From Streptomyces sp. NBC_00569 (GTDB lineage: Bacteria; Actinomycetota; Actinomycetes; Streptomycetales; Streptomycetaceae): a DNA stretch of 64,000 bases. The first letter of the stretch is position 1. Every line of letters begins with the position of its first letter. The notes below the pieces were generated by a model. It had not been told where the DNA came from. It worked only from the letters and a program-made list of their open reading frames with translations, and did no database searches. This document shows positions 53,231 through 62,126 of this stretch, one piece after another. Where the stretch lies: contig NZ_CP107783.1 in assembly GCF_036345255.1 (NCBI RefSeq), forward strand, positions 6,742,001 through 6,806,000. The letters are read 5' to 3'. The position numbers and the translations under genes are program-made.

Positions 53231-53329
53231 TCACTCACGATCGAACCGCCTCCCGAGCAGCCGATCCATGGTTTTCCACAGGGCGGACGATGTCTGATGC
53301 GGTAGTTAGTTCACCTCACCTGAGTCGGC

Positions 53330-53644
53330 TCAGTAGCCGCCGTAGCCGCCCACCACGACAATGGCTATGCCGCCGTAGCCGTACCCGTTGTCGTAGCCGT
53401 ACCCGTTGTCGTAGCCGTATCCGTACCCGTTGTCGTACCCGTATCCGTACCCGCTGTCGTAGCCGTAGCCGTACCCGCCGCAGTCATCCCACCAGCCGCA
53501 CCGGTTGTGGGAGGGGCTGGCCGCGGAGGTCGCGTGGGCAGGGGCCGCCGAAGCCGCCCCTGCGGCACCAACGGCGGCGCCACCAGCCAGCATCATGCCG
53601 GCGGCGGCTACAGCGAAGGAACGCTTGATATGAGGTGCTCGCAT
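53330..53644 (-). CDS. Secreted Gly/Tyr-rich repeat protein
   Basis: This 104-residue protein has a signal peptide (KRSFAVAAAGMMLAGGAAVGAAGAASA, cleavage near 34). A short His/Cys stretch NRCGWWDDCGG follows, then tandem YGYGYDNG-type repeats, and a hydrophobic end GGIAIVVVGGYGGY. AAAGGTAGAG precedes the ATG. The repeats resemble structural or adhesive surface proteins, and the two cysteines could pair. No family is recognised. Confidence 0.7.
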   Translation of the reverse strand: MRAPHIKRSFAVAAAGMMLAGGAAVGAAGAASAAPAHATSAASPSHNRCGWWDDCGGYGYGYDSGYGYGYDNGYGYGYDNGYGYDNGYGYGGIAIVVVGGYGGY

Positions 53645-54272
53645 GAGTCTCTACCTTTCCTTCCGCCACCGAAGATCGAAGGCGGGTGGGCACAGCGCAT
53701 GCAAGACATGCGGTGTGATTCGCAGAGGTCACAGCTCGAAGCGGGCGCACGTCTCGCCGCTCGTCGGTTCCGGTCCTTCCGGAATCTTGCTGCCCGCGGC
53801 GTGCCCCGGTTGCGACTCTCACATACATCACGTTAGTAGCACATACCCTCCCCAGCACGTCGGGCGGAAGGCTGCTCAATTCCGCAGGTCAGCGGTCTGC
53901 GGTCAGGCCCGAGCCGTGATGTCTCCCCGCACGCCGACCCTCTTCGACGGTGACGCCCCGGAGCCCGCACCACCCGCATGGAGTATGGGCGGCCAGTCGC
54001 CCTGTGCGGTGGAGACGGGCCGACCGACCGGATGAGCTGTCGGAGGTCTGCCCCATGCCGGAGCTGTCCCGCTGACATCCGGCGTCGACATCAACGACCA
54101 GGGACAACCACAGCGTTCGGCGGTCGCGAACGGCCCGAGTGCGCGCGGGTGGAGCGCGGCAGGGAGCCGGTGGATCGCACACGTGCAAGCCGGATGCCGG
54201 CGGCTCGCAACCGTCCGCGCCCATCTGGCGGGACCCTGAAGAAGGAGCCCCGCACCGCAGTCAGGGGCCGGG
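53645..54272. other. Intergenic stretch with third tRNA-Val-like copy
   Basis: These 628 bases show no convincing gene. They hold the promoter of the Gly/Tyr-rich protein on the minus strand, the repeat at 54074-54104 and the third tRNA-like copy at 54183-54223. Confidence 0.55.
54183..54223 (+). repeat. Degenerate third copy of the tRNA-Val 3' half
   Basis: It keeps the end CCGTCCGCGCCCA exactly and the pattern GCAAG-C-GGATG-CGGCGG-TCG before it, with several substitutions. It is the most decayed copy, so probably the oldest scar. Confidence 0.75.
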
Positions 54273-54911
54273 TCAGCAGGGCTCGTTGAACTTCACCGCG
54301 TTGAACTTCATCGGTTGGCCGTCGAGTTCGGTGCCCGGTGTCGGGTTCTGGGTGCAGACCTGCCAGTTGGACTCCATGAACACGATGCGGTTCTGTCCGG
54401 TCGCGTCGTTCACGGTGATGCTGTAGCCGCTGCCGAGGGCCTCGCGGGCCGCCTTCACCGGCTTGCCCTTGAAGTCGGGCATCGTGGCCCCAGCCGCCCG
54501 CGGCGTGCCCGCGTCCTTCGACGGGCATTCCTCCTCCAGCTTGACCGCGGCGAAGTCGATCTTGGTGTCCGTGGTGTGTTTCCCGGCCGCCGGGCTCTGC
54601 GAGCACACCTTCCAGTTGCGGTCGAACGCCTGCATGCGGCCCCGGCCGAGGGTGTCGTGGGACGTGAGTCCGTAGAAACCCGCGGCCTGTGCCTGGTCCT
54701 GGGCGTACTGGAGGCCCTTGCCGGTCATGTTCGGCAGGTTCGCCGTCTCGGTGGCGGTGACCCTGCCCGGGGTGGCGGTCGTGGCCGGGGTGGGCGTTCC
54801 GGGCGTGGTCCGAGGTGCTGCCGGTTTGTCGCTGACCGTCGAAGCTCCGCAGCCCGTGAGCGCGAGAAGTGCGGTGCCGGCGAGTGCGGCGACGGTCGTG
54901 CGCGTGCCCAT
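54273..54911 (-). CDS. Lipoprotein with two PASTA-like domains
   Basis: This 212-residue protein has a lipobox LTGC near residue 21, a Thr/Pro-rich linker, and two repeats. The first is NLPNMTGKGLQYAQDQAQAAGF ... RNWKVCSQSPAAG, the second TMPDFKGKPVKAAREALGSG ... SNWQVCTQNPTPG. This is the PASTA-like pattern (DxxGxxxxxA ... V..Q.P..G). PASTA domains bind peptidoglycan; a wall-side anchored role is likely. AGGGGGA precedes the ATG at 54911. Confidence 0.88.
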   Translation of the reverse strand: MGTRTTVAALAGTALLALTGCGASTVSDKPAAPRTTPGTPTPATTATPGRVTATETANLPNMTGKGLQYAQDQAQAAGFYGLTSHDTLGRGRMQAFDRNWKVCSQSPAAGKHTTDTKIDFAAVKLEEECPSKDAGTPRAAGATMPDFKGKPVKAAREALGSGYSITVNDATGQNRIVFMESNWQVCTQNPTPGTELDGQPMKFNAVKFNEPC

Positions 54912-55128
54912 GTCGTAGTCCCCCTGGGGTGGTGCGTGTACAGAAAGGGCATTATGCGTCATGTGAAGAGAACGTGAAGGAGTCCTCCGTTATGTGAGCC
55001 CAGGGGGGAGTGGAATGTCCGTGCGGGGTGGGCGCACTGTCGGCGCACGGCGTACTCGACGTCGTAACTTCCGTCACTCCGTGGCAGTTTCACGCAGCCT
55101 TCACGTGCATGGACGTAGGCTTCACGTT

Positions 55129-55293
55129 ATGGCCACGACTTCCGAACCCGCGACCGTGCGGCCTGCCGCCGAGGTGAACGAGCAGATACGTGCCCTTTGG
55201 CTGCGAGCCGGGGGGCGGTTGAGCGCGGAAGAGCGGGTGGAGTACGACGCGCTCGTGGTGGAGTGGGCCGCCGCCATGCGTGACGCCGCTTGA
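55129..55293 (+). CDS. Small conserved streptomycete protein
   Basis: This 54-residue acidic helical protein (VNEQIRALWLRAGGRLSAEERVEYDALVVEWAAAM) has no known function. TAGGCT lies eight bases before the ATG, as for leaderless genes. Its length and composition match small proteins annotated widely in Streptomyces. Confidence 0.65.
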   Translation: MATTSEPATVRPAAEVNEQIRALWLRAGGRLSAEERVEYDALVVEWAAAMRDAA

Positions 55294-55344
55294 GCGTCAC
55301 CCCGTTTGTGTGCCGCCCCGTCCGAGGGGGTCGGCCGGGTTCGG

Positions 55345-55689
55345 TTACTCCGGGGTGGGGATGTCCGCCTCGTGGGCCCGCTTGAGGCGCATGCGGGCGT
55401 CCACGGTGTCCGGGCCCGATATGTCCCTCCAGTAGCGATGGCACGTCACGAAGACCGCCAGCTCGCGCTCCCGCTGGCGGAGCTTTTCGACCTCGGCCTG
55501 CTCGTCCGGGGTCCAGCCGGGGGATGCGGGGCGCTCACGCTTGCGCCAGCCATGGTCGTCGCTGAACCCGTCGAGAGGGTCCACCGACCAGGGAAGCCGC
55601 TTCAGGAGGGTCAGGAGCTCCGCCCTGACCTGGTGCAGCTCCTCCTGGCCCGCCAGGAGGTCACTCGGGAAGTCATAGGTCGCTGCCAC
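55345..55689 (-). CDS. Conserved hypothetical protein
   Basis: This 114-residue protein has LLAGQEELHQVRAELLTLLKRLPWSVDPLDGF, a charged middle RKRERPASPGWTPDEQAEVEKLRQRERELAVFVTCHRYWRDI and an acidic end. The second half is likely helical. TAGCAT ends six bases before the GTG, so it is probably leaderless. No function is recognised. Confidence 0.7.
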   Translation of the reverse strand: MAATYDFPSDLLAGQEELHQVRAELLTLLKRLPWSVDPLDGFSDDHGWRKRERPASPGWTPDEQAEVEKLRQRERELAVFVTCHRYWRDISGPDTVDARMRLKRAHEADIPTPE

Positions 55690-55760
55690 GCGGCAATGCT
55701 ACGCCTGTTCGATTTCTTGATGCGAGCGATGAGGGGCGCGTTCAGTCGTACGTGTGTTTC

Positions 55761-55772
55761 GAACGTACGTTC
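55761..55772. promoter_or_regulatory. Perfect palindrome between hypothetical and DUF2277 genes
   Basis: GAACGTACGTTC is a 12-base perfect palindrome about 50 bases before the DUF2277 gene. It may be a regulator site; no regulator gene lies next to it. Confidence 0.4.
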
Positions 55773-55819
55773 TTTCTGAAGGCGTGCGCGAGGGTGGCGG
55801 AGCGCGCGAGACTGGAGGC

Positions 55820-56062
55820 ATGTGCCGCAGCATCAAGACCCTTCGCCCGCCCGTTCTCCCCGAAGAGGCCACCGAGGAGGAGATCCGGGCCGCAGCCCTG
55901 CAGTACGTGCGCAAGGTGTCCGGCTTCCGGGCGCCCGCCGCGCACAACAAGGAGGTGTTCGACCGGGCCGTGGACATCGTCGCCCAGGCGACCGCCGAGC
56001 TGCTCGAAGGGCTCGAAATCCGTGGCCAGGGACGCCAGTTGGCCCCGGAGTCCGCCGCCTAG
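55820..56062 (+). CDS. DUF2277 family protein
   Basis: This 80-residue protein matches DUF2277: MCRSIKTLRPPVLPEEATEEEIRAAALQYVRKVSGFRAPAAHNKEVFDRAVDIVAQAT. It is reminiscent of small helical DNA- or nucleotide-linked proteins, but no role is established. GGAGG lies directly before the ATG. Confidence 0.88.
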   Translation: MCRSIKTLRPPVLPEEATEEEIRAAALQYVRKVSGFRAPAAHNKEVFDRAVDIVAQATAELLEGLEIRGQGRQLAPESAA

Positions 56063-56097
56063 GGGGCGAGTCGGGTCCCGGCGTGGGCCTGGGCGGG

Positions 56098-56724
56098 TCA
56101 GCTCACCCGTTCCGCTGCCGGTCGCCGCATGAGGAACGCGGCCCCCGAGCCCGCCGCGCACAGTGCGAGCAGTGACACCCCCGTGGCCAGCCAGCTCGCG
56201 CCGAGCCACTGGCCGCCGAAGTAGCCGAGGGCCACGCTGTAGCCCGCCCAGGCCACGCCCGCGAGGGCGGACCACGGCAGGAACTCGCGGACCCGGCGAT
56301 GCGCCGTGCCCGCCGCGAACGAAACGATCGAGCGGCCCGCCGGGGCGAAGCGGGCGATGACCACGAGGATGCCGCCGCTGGAGCGCGCCAGCGCCCCGCC
56401 GAGACGTTCCTGCGCGCTGGTCAGGCGGCGGGAGCGGGCGATCGCGCGGTCGAGACGTTCGCCGCCGCGCCAGGCGATGCGGTACGCGACCAGGTCGCCC
56501 AGTACCGAGGCTGTGGCCGCCGAGAGGGTCAGCGCCAGGATGGACGGCACCTCGTGCGTCACCTGCCCGGCCGCCGCCCCCGTGCCGGCCGCCGCGGCGG
56601 TGGCCGCGGTGATGATCAGTACGCCGCTCGGCAGGACGGGCAGGAACACGTCGAGCAGTACGGAGAGGGCCACCACCGCGTAGATCCACGGACCGCCGGT
56701 CAGCGACCCCACACTCTCCAGCAC
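56098..56724 (-). CDS. DedA/VTT domain membrane protein
   Basis: This protein of about 208 residues has four to five membrane segments. The DedA pattern is VLLDVFLPVLPSGVLIITAA, ATASVLGDLVAYRIAWRGGERLD and IARFAPAGRSIVSFAAGTAHRRVREFLPWSALAGVAWAGYSVALGYFGG. The Arg of RFAPAGR is the hallmark residue. DedA proteins flip lipid carriers such as undecaprenyl phosphate or affect membrane potential. GTG at 56724 with GGGGAG upstream is preferred; ATG at 56754 is the alternative. Confidence 0.88.
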   Translation of the reverse strand: MLESVGSLTGGPWIYAVVALSVLLDVFLPVLPSGVLIITAATAAAAGTGAAAGQVTHEVPSILALTLSAATASVLGDLVAYRIAWRGGERLDRAIARSRRLTSAQERLGGALARSSGGILVVIARFAPAGRSIVSFAAGTAHRRVREFLPWSALAGVAWAGYSVALGYFGGQWLGASWLATGVSLLALCAAGSGAAFLMRRPAAERVS

Positions 56725-56989
56725 CGCGACTCCCCGTGATCCGTGTTCGTGCATTCCCCGGTCGGCGACTGACGCCGCGGTGTCGCGGGGAGCGGCAGGG
56801 GCGGCTGATGACAGCTGTACAGCGTACGCCTCGGTTGTGGCTGGAGGGTCGCCAGGGGATCAGGTGTTCTCCAGGTCACGTTCACCCGGGTGCCGCGTCG
56901 CATGCGCGCTACGCCCAGGTGACCCCGTACGAACGGCGGGGCGGGAGAGCCGGCCCGGAGCGGGTGAGCGAAAGCTGGAGCAACGGACG

Positions 56990-57680
56990 ATGGCGGCAGG
57001 AATCGTGGCGGGAGCCGTGGCGGCGACCGTGCTCGCGGCGGCGGCGGCGGGCGGCGGGGCAGCGGGCGGCGGGAGGGCCGGCGGCGCGGCGGTGGGTCTG
57101 CGTGGGCAGGGGGTGCGCGAGGCGCCGCGGTTCTCGCCTCGGAACGCCTTCGCGGTGTCGCCCGCGCTGACGTACGACATGAAGCTGGTGCCCGCCGGGG
57201 CGCGGATCGAGGTCGTTCGGCGAGGCGGGCGCGGTCGCGTGAGCGTGAGTGTGCGGGGCGAGGGGCCGGCCGCGGGGCGGGCGTGCGGCGCGCATGTGCA
57301 GCAGGGGGAGTGCGGCGGGATCCGGCCGTGGTGGGCGGGCACTTACCGGCGCCGCGAGGATCCGGTGCAGCCGTCGACGGGCCCGGCCCATGCGAACCCG
57401 GAGAACGAGGTCTGGCTCGGGTTCACCACGGACGCGCACGGTGCCGGGGCGGCGACCGCGCGGCAGAGCTGGGAGTTCAGGCCTGGCGAGGCGTGGTCCG
57501 TCGTGTTGCGCAGGAGGCCGGGCGGAGCGGGCGCCCGGGATCGCGTGCTTCACGGTGCCGTTCGAAGCGGCGGCGTTCGAACCGGCGGCATTCGGGCGGG
57601 TGTCGGTCGAGCCGATGCCGTTCGGGCGGGTGCCGGACGAGTCGATGGGGGTCAAGTCGCCGGTTCAACACGGGAGTTGA
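56990..57680 (+). pseudogene. Secreted Cu/Zn-SOD-like protein gene with a frameshift
   Basis: A signal-like N-terminus (AGAVAATVLAAAAAGGGAAGG) precedes a SOD-type beta domain: FAVSPALTYDMKLVPAGARIEVV, RACGAHVQQGECGG and HANPENEVWLGFTTDAHGAGAATARQSWEF. The metal histidine motif HVH is HVQ here. Near 57530-57540 the reading frame changes. The family end RIACFTVPF is found only in the frame one base over (PGIACFTVPFEAAAFEPAAFG), following a run CCCGGG with one G too many. Either a sequencing or assembly error or a true inactivating insertion. Confidence 0.65.
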
Positions 57681-57746
57681 GCGGCGGGCGGGGTGGGGGT
57701 GCCGGCGCGCGGTGCGCACCGGTACCCCCGTCGAGCGGTCACGGCA

Positions 57747-58211
57747 TCAGGCCGCGGCGGGCTCCCGCTCCCCGGCGGACGCCGAGGCGGCCGGGCGCCC
57801 CGTGCTCGCGCCGCGGGCGGTGAAGAGCCGGTCGAGGCCGAGCGCGCCGGAGCCGGTGAAGACCAGGAGCAGCATGGCCCAGCAGAACATCGCGGACGGT
57901 TCGCCGCCGTTCTGGAGCGGCCACAGGGCCTCCGGCTGGTGGACCTTGAAGTACGCGTAGGCCATCGAACCGGAGGCTATGAAGGCCGCGGCGCGGGTGC
58001 CGAGGCCGAGAGTGACGAGGGTGCCGCCGACGAGCTGGATGACGGCCGCGTACCAGCCGGGCCAGGTGCCGGTGGGGACGGTGCCGCCGCCCATCGCTCC
58101 GCCGAGGACGCCGAAGAGCGAGGCGGCGCCGTGGCAGGCGAAGAGCAGGCCCACGATGATGCGGAACAGGCCGAGGGCGTAGGGCTGGGCGCTGTTGAGA
58201 CGTCCAGTCAT
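57747..58211 (-). CDS. DoxX family membrane protein
   Basis: This 154-residue protein has four membrane segments and the DoxX phrases LGLFRIIVGLLFACHGAASLFG, WYAAVIQLVGGTLVTLGLGTRAAAFIASGSMAYAYF and a C-terminal small polar tail. DoxX proteins assist redox stress defence or quinone chemistry in membranes. AAGGAG precedes the ATG. Confidence 0.92.
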   Translation of the reverse strand: MTGRLNSAQPYALGLFRIIVGLLFACHGAASLFGVLGGAMGGGTVPTGTWPGWYAAVIQLVGGTLVTLGLGTRAAAFIASGSMAYAYFKVHQPEALWPLQNGGEPSAMFCWAMLLLVFTGSGALGLDRLFTARGASTGRPAASASAGEREPAAA

Positions 58212-58269
58212 GGGGGGACTCCTTGTGTCGGTTGGGGACGAACCGATGGAGGCCATAGGTTAGGGGACC

Positions 58270-60234
58270 CTAATCAACGCTTGCAAGTTCAACATTTGGC
58301 CAGGAATGCTGCTCCGTGCCGGGTTTCGCGCGCTCCCCGGAAGCCGTCCGCAGAGCCGCTCGCGCGACCGCGTCCGCGTCCGAGAGGGTCACCGAATCGA
58401 CCCCCGGCCGGGCCCCCGCCGCGGTCACCCAGTGCACCCCCTCCGTGGGCACGCCGACCGCGAACCTCCGTGTGTGCGGCCTCCCTTGACGGTCGATCAG
58501 GCGGTACGGGCGCGGTGTCACGTCCACCCCGCCCGTCGCGTAACCGTCGAGCGTGTGCGGCCGGGCGTGGCCCGTCTTCAGGAGCCCGGCGAGCAGTTGG
58601 TCGCCGGTGCGCGCCACGTCCGTCTCCGGCAGTCGCGCCTCGACGAGTGTGGTGGCTCTCACGGATGATCCGGGCACATCGGGCGAGTGCGCGACGAACG
58701 CGCCGTCCTCGGCCCGCACCTCCAGGCGCGGCCCGACCACGGTCAGGACGCCGGACTCGATGAGCGCGGTCATCTCCTCGATGCGCCGCCGGGGCGGGCC
58801 GATCGACAGGAAGGCGTTGAGCGGGGTGTACCAGCGGTCGAGGTGGTCGCGGCGTGACGCACCGCCGATCCCGCCGTGGTCGACGGCCCGGCGCAGTTCG
58901 TTGCGCAGGTCGCGCAGTACGTCCAGGGCGGCCTTCACGGGACCGTCCGTGTTGCCGAGCGCGGCGTGCGCCACGTCCTCGCGCAGATGGGTCAGGAGCC
59001 AGGTACGCCACTCGGCGGGCGAGCCGAAGGTGAGCTCCGCGTGCGGCCGGGAGACCTGGTCCCAGGACCAGCGGAGAACCTCCGGAATCCCGAACTCGTA
59101 CAGGACGTCGGCCTCTTCGGAGCTCTGGTGCGGCGCGGCGAGGAAGCCTTCGCGGAAACCGGTGTCCCCCGCTCCCGCGCGGCGCAGCAGGGTCTCGTAA
59201 TAGACGGTCTCCACCTCCTTGGCGACGAGTGGCCAGATCTCGCCCAGGAAGTCCGGAGCGTCCCCGGAGTCCGCGCGCTTGCGGAAGCGGGCGATGACCT
59301 CGGGGGTGAGGACGGCGGGTTCGTGGCGCCCGTACGGGCCCTTGGCGTTGTCGCCGCGCGCCTGGTACGGGATCCCGCGGCGCGAACCGGCGTACAGGCG
59401 CGGCTCGCGGCCCGAGGGCTTGTACCGCAACTCCCCTGAGGAGGTGCGGCGGTAGCGTCCGCCGCGGCCCTCGGTGAGCAGCGCCATGTGGTCGAAGAAG
59501 TTGAGGCCGAGGCCCCTCAGCAGGACGGGTTCGCCCGGGGAGATGGGGGAGAGGTCCAGGTCGGCCGGGTTCGCGGGCTGGATGTGGCGCAGGCCGTGCT
59601 GCCGCGCGTACTCGGTGAGGCGCGTCTGGGCGGGGCTCGGGGCGGTGGGCAGATGTCCCTGGGCGAGGACGACGGCGGACAGGCCGGTCAGTTCGCGCCC
59701 GTTGTCGAGTACGAGGGTCTGGCGGCCGTCGTCCGCGTCGTCGAGGCGCACGGCGCGCGCGCGATGGACCTCGACGCGTACGGCGTCGGGTGCGCAGCCC
59801 ACGGTTTTGGCGAACACCCACTCCAGGTACCGGCCGTAGAGGGCGCGGGTCGGGTAGTCGTCGGGGCCGAGGGGGAGGCCCTGGTGCTGGGCCCACTCGT
59901 GCAGGCTGGGCCCCCGGAGTATCGGGCCCGAACAGTCCACGCTGTCGTCGGTGAACAGCGTGACCTGTGAGGCGACGGTGTTCATCAGGAGTTCGGGAGC
60001 CTGCGAGGTCCGCCAGACGCTGCCGGCTCCCGGCGGGGCCGGATCGACGACGTGGACGGTGAGGCGGGCGCCGGGCGGCAGCAGCTCGACGGCGGAGGCA
60101 CAGAGTCGTTCGAGGACGCTGGTGCCGCGCGGGCCCGCGCCGACTATCGCTGCGGCCGGCGCCGAGCACACTGCGGACAAAGAGGGACTCCAGGGGCATG
60201 TGGGGCTGCTGGGAGCGGAACGTCCGCTCATCAT
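58270..60234 (-). CDS. FAD/NAD(P)-binding protein of the PF13454 type
   Basis: This 654-residue protein has an N-terminal FAD motif AAIVGAGPRGTSVLERL, then LTVHVVDPAPPGAGSVWRTSQ, a second dinucleotide motif around EPVLLRGLGLNFFDHMALLTEGRGG and a substrate domain with ETLLRRAGAGDTGFREGF. The family oxidises or hydroxylates small molecules, but no member near it is characterised. Upstream starts at 60234 and 60231 are adjacent ATGs. The gene starts 119 bases after the stop of the PhoD-like gene. Confidence 0.85.
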   Translation of the reverse strand: MMSGRSAPSSPTCPWSPSLSAVCSAPAAAIVGAGPRGTSVLERLCASAVELLPPGARLTVHVVDPAPPGAGSVWRTSQAPELLMNTVASQVTLFTDDSVDCSGPILRGPSLHEWAQHQGLPLGPDDYPTRALYGRYLEWVFAKTVGCAPDAVRVEVHRARAVRLDDADDGRQTLVLDNGRELTGLSAVVLAQGHLPTAPSPAQTRLTEYARQHGLRHIQPANPADLDLSPISPGEPVLLRGLGLNFFDHMALLTEGRGGRYRRTSSGELRYKPSGREPRLYAGSRRGIPYQARGDNAKGPYGRHEPAVLTPEVIARFRKRADSGDAPDFLGEIWPLVAKEVETVYYETLLRRAGAGDTGFREGFLAAPHQSSEEADVLYEFGIPEVLRWSWDQVSRPHAELTFGSPAEWRTWLLTHLREDVAHAALGNTDGPVKAALDVLRDLRNELRRAVDHGGIGGASRRDHLDRWYTPLNAFLSIGPPRRRIEEMTALIESGVLTVVGPRLEVRAEDGAFVAHSPDVPGSSVRATTLVEARLPETDVARTGDQLLAGLLKTGHARPHTLDGYATGGVDVTPRPYRLIDRQGRPHTRRFAVGVPTEGVHWVTAAGARPGVDSVTLSDADAVARAALRTASGERAKPGTEQHSWPNVELASVD

Positions 60235-60353
60235 GCCGGGTCGCCCTGTCAGGGGAAGAGCGGAGTCCGGGTGTGCGCCGTATCTTCACCGGGTGGCCCC
60301 GTGGGCGACAGCCCTGGTCACGCACGGTCATTCACGTCATTCACTCAGTACGG

Positions 60354-62030
60354 TCATTCACTCAGTACGGCGTCCGTCGCCTCCCGCAGTCGAGACCTCC
60401 CGCCCGGCGCCGCCTGCGCCTGCTGGAGGCGGAGCCGGGCCGCGCGCCCGCGCAGGGTCAGTGTCATCAGCTGGTTGCCGAACCAGGGGCCGCCCGTCTT
60501 GCGCCAGGAGACCGGGGGAGCGGCGAGGCGGCCGTGTCGGGCGAGGCGACGTCCGAGGGCACGGCCGAAGCGGCTCCAGCCGAAGCGGAATCCGACCTTT
60601 ATCGAGCCGGGGATCGAGTTGTGCACCGGTGAGCAGGTCAGCTGGAGGACGCGCGCGACCGGGGCCGCCGCGCCGTCGGGCCAGGCGGGTTCGGCCACGT
60701 ACGCGTGGTGGACGTCGCCGGAGAGTACGCACACCGTCGCCGGTGCGCCCTCGCCGCCGCCCGCCTCGGCGATCAGCGCCGTCAGCGCGTCGAACGACGT
60801 GGGGAATGCGGCCCAGTGCTCCAAGTCGGCCCGCCTGCGCAGCTTTTCGCCGAGCCGGGCCCAGCGCGCACCGCGCTCACCCCGGCACAGGGCGGCGTTC
60901 CATCCCTCGGCGTCGTGCACGAGATGCGGCAGCAGCCAGGGCAGCGAGGTCCCGATGAGGAGGTGGTCGTACGCCCCTGAGGTGCCGCCCGGTGACGCCC
61001 CCGTCCCCTCCAGCGCCTGCTCCCGCAGCCACGCCGCCTCCGACGGGTCGAGCATCGACCGGTCCGTCTCGGCCAGGACGCGGGCGGCTCGCGTGTCGAC
61101 CATCAGGAGCCGTACGCGGCCGAAGTCGCGCCGGTAGCTCCAGCGGACGGAGGTCGCGTCGGCGTCGGCGCGGGCGGCGAACTCCCTGAGCGCGTCCGTC
61201 CCGTCGGGGTCCGCGCACACCGTCGCGTACACGGGGTCGGCGGCCAGTTCGGCGGGCGCCAGATTGCCCAGGTGCTGATGAACCCAGTACGACATGAGGC
61301 CGCTGAGTATCCGCTCGTTCCACCAGTCGGTGGCCCGTATCTCCGCGAGCCAGGAGGCGCTGGTGTTCCAGTCGTCTATGACGTCGTGGTCGTCGAAGAT
61401 CATGCAGCTGGGGACCGTGGACAGCAGCCAGCGCACTTCGGGGTCGAGCCAGGACTCGTAGTAGAGCCGGGTGTACTCCTCGTAGTCCGCGACCTGGTTG
61501 CCGGGGGCGTCGCGCAGGTCGCGGCGGGCGGCGAGATAGCGGCGGGTGGCCGGTGAGGTCTCGTCCGCGTAGACCTGGTCGCCGAGCAGGAGCAGGACGT
61601 CGGGGCGCTCGGCATCAGGTGCGGAGGCGAGCTCGCCGGCCAGCGTGTCCAGGGCGTCGGGGCCGACGGGATCGTGGCCGTCGGCGGGCCCCGCGGCCCA
61701 CCGGCACGAGCCGAACGCGATACGGACGGGGCGGGCCGCGTCGTCGTACGCGGGCGTGCGGATCGTGCTCGGTGGAAAGGGCGAGTCGGCGAGCGGCCAG
61801 ACCGGGGCGCCGTCGAGCAGCACCTCGTAGGCCGTGGCGCTGCCCGGCGTGAGGCCCGTCACCGGGACCAGCGCGTAGTGGTGGCCGCAGATCTGGAACG
61901 TGCGGGCACGGCCTGACGAGCCGTCCGCGCAGCGCACTTCGGCGGTGCACGGACGGCTCGCCTCGACCCAGACGGTCGCCGACGACTCGTCCACGTATCT
62001 CAGCAGCGGTCCAAGTCGCAGCCGTGCCAC
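60354..62030 (-). CDS. PhoD-like alkaline phosphatase
   Basis: This 558-residue metallophosphatase begins with a fibronectin-like domain (RYVDESSATVWVEAS, residues 1-95). The PhoD metal motifs follow: IAFGSCRW, LLLLGDQVYADE, SCMIFDDHDVIDDWN, and VCVLSGDVHHAYVAE near 425. No signal peptide is seen, so it is probably cytoplasmic, unlike Tat-exported PhoD enzymes. It likely hydrolyses phosphate di- or monoesters. The start is GTG. Confidence 0.93.
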   Translation of the reverse strand: MARLRLGPLLRYVDESSATVWVEASRPCTAEVRCADGSSGRARTFQICGHHYALVPVTGLTPGSATAYEVLLDGAPVWPLADSPFPPSTIRTPAYDDAARPVRIAFGSCRWAAGPADGHDPVGPDALDTLAGELASAPDAERPDVLLLLGDQVYADETSPATRRYLAARRDLRDAPGNQVADYEEYTRLYYESWLDPEVRWLLSTVPSCMIFDDHDVIDDWNTSASWLAEIRATDWWNERILSGLMSYWVHQHLGNLAPAELAADPVYATVCADPDGTDALREFAARADADATSVRWSYRRDFGRVRLLMVDTRAARVLAETDRSMLDPSEAAWLREQALEGTGASPGGTSGAYDHLLIGTSLPWLLPHLVHDAEGWNAALCRGERGARWARLGEKLRRRADLEHWAAFPTSFDALTALIAEAGGGEGAPATVCVLSGDVHHAYVAEPAWPDGAAAPVARVLQLTCSPVHNSIPGSIKVGFRFGWSRFGRALGRRLARHGRLAAPPVSWRKTGGPWFGNQLMTLTLRGRAARLRLQQAQAAPGGRSRLREATDAVLSE

Positions 62031-62126
62031 GTGATCAGCCTCCTCAGTCGCCCCGTACGGTACGGAACGACAGGGGTCGGCGGCGAGGTTCCTGCGGGAC
62101 GGGATTCAGATCCGCGGCACGAGAGT

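Larger units (their letters stand above)
52748..53329. other. Intergenic stretch with second tRNA-Val-like copy
   Basis: No convincing protein is seen in these 582 bases. The stretch contains the partial tRNA-Val copy, a strong terminator and the dispersed TGACATC repeat at 53200-53230. Confidence 0.55.

Noticed and set aside
54273..54962. A longer start for the PASTA-like lipoprotein
   Set aside because: The extension would bury the lipobox 38 residues in; the ATG at 54911 has a ribosome site and gives a proper lipoprotein signal.
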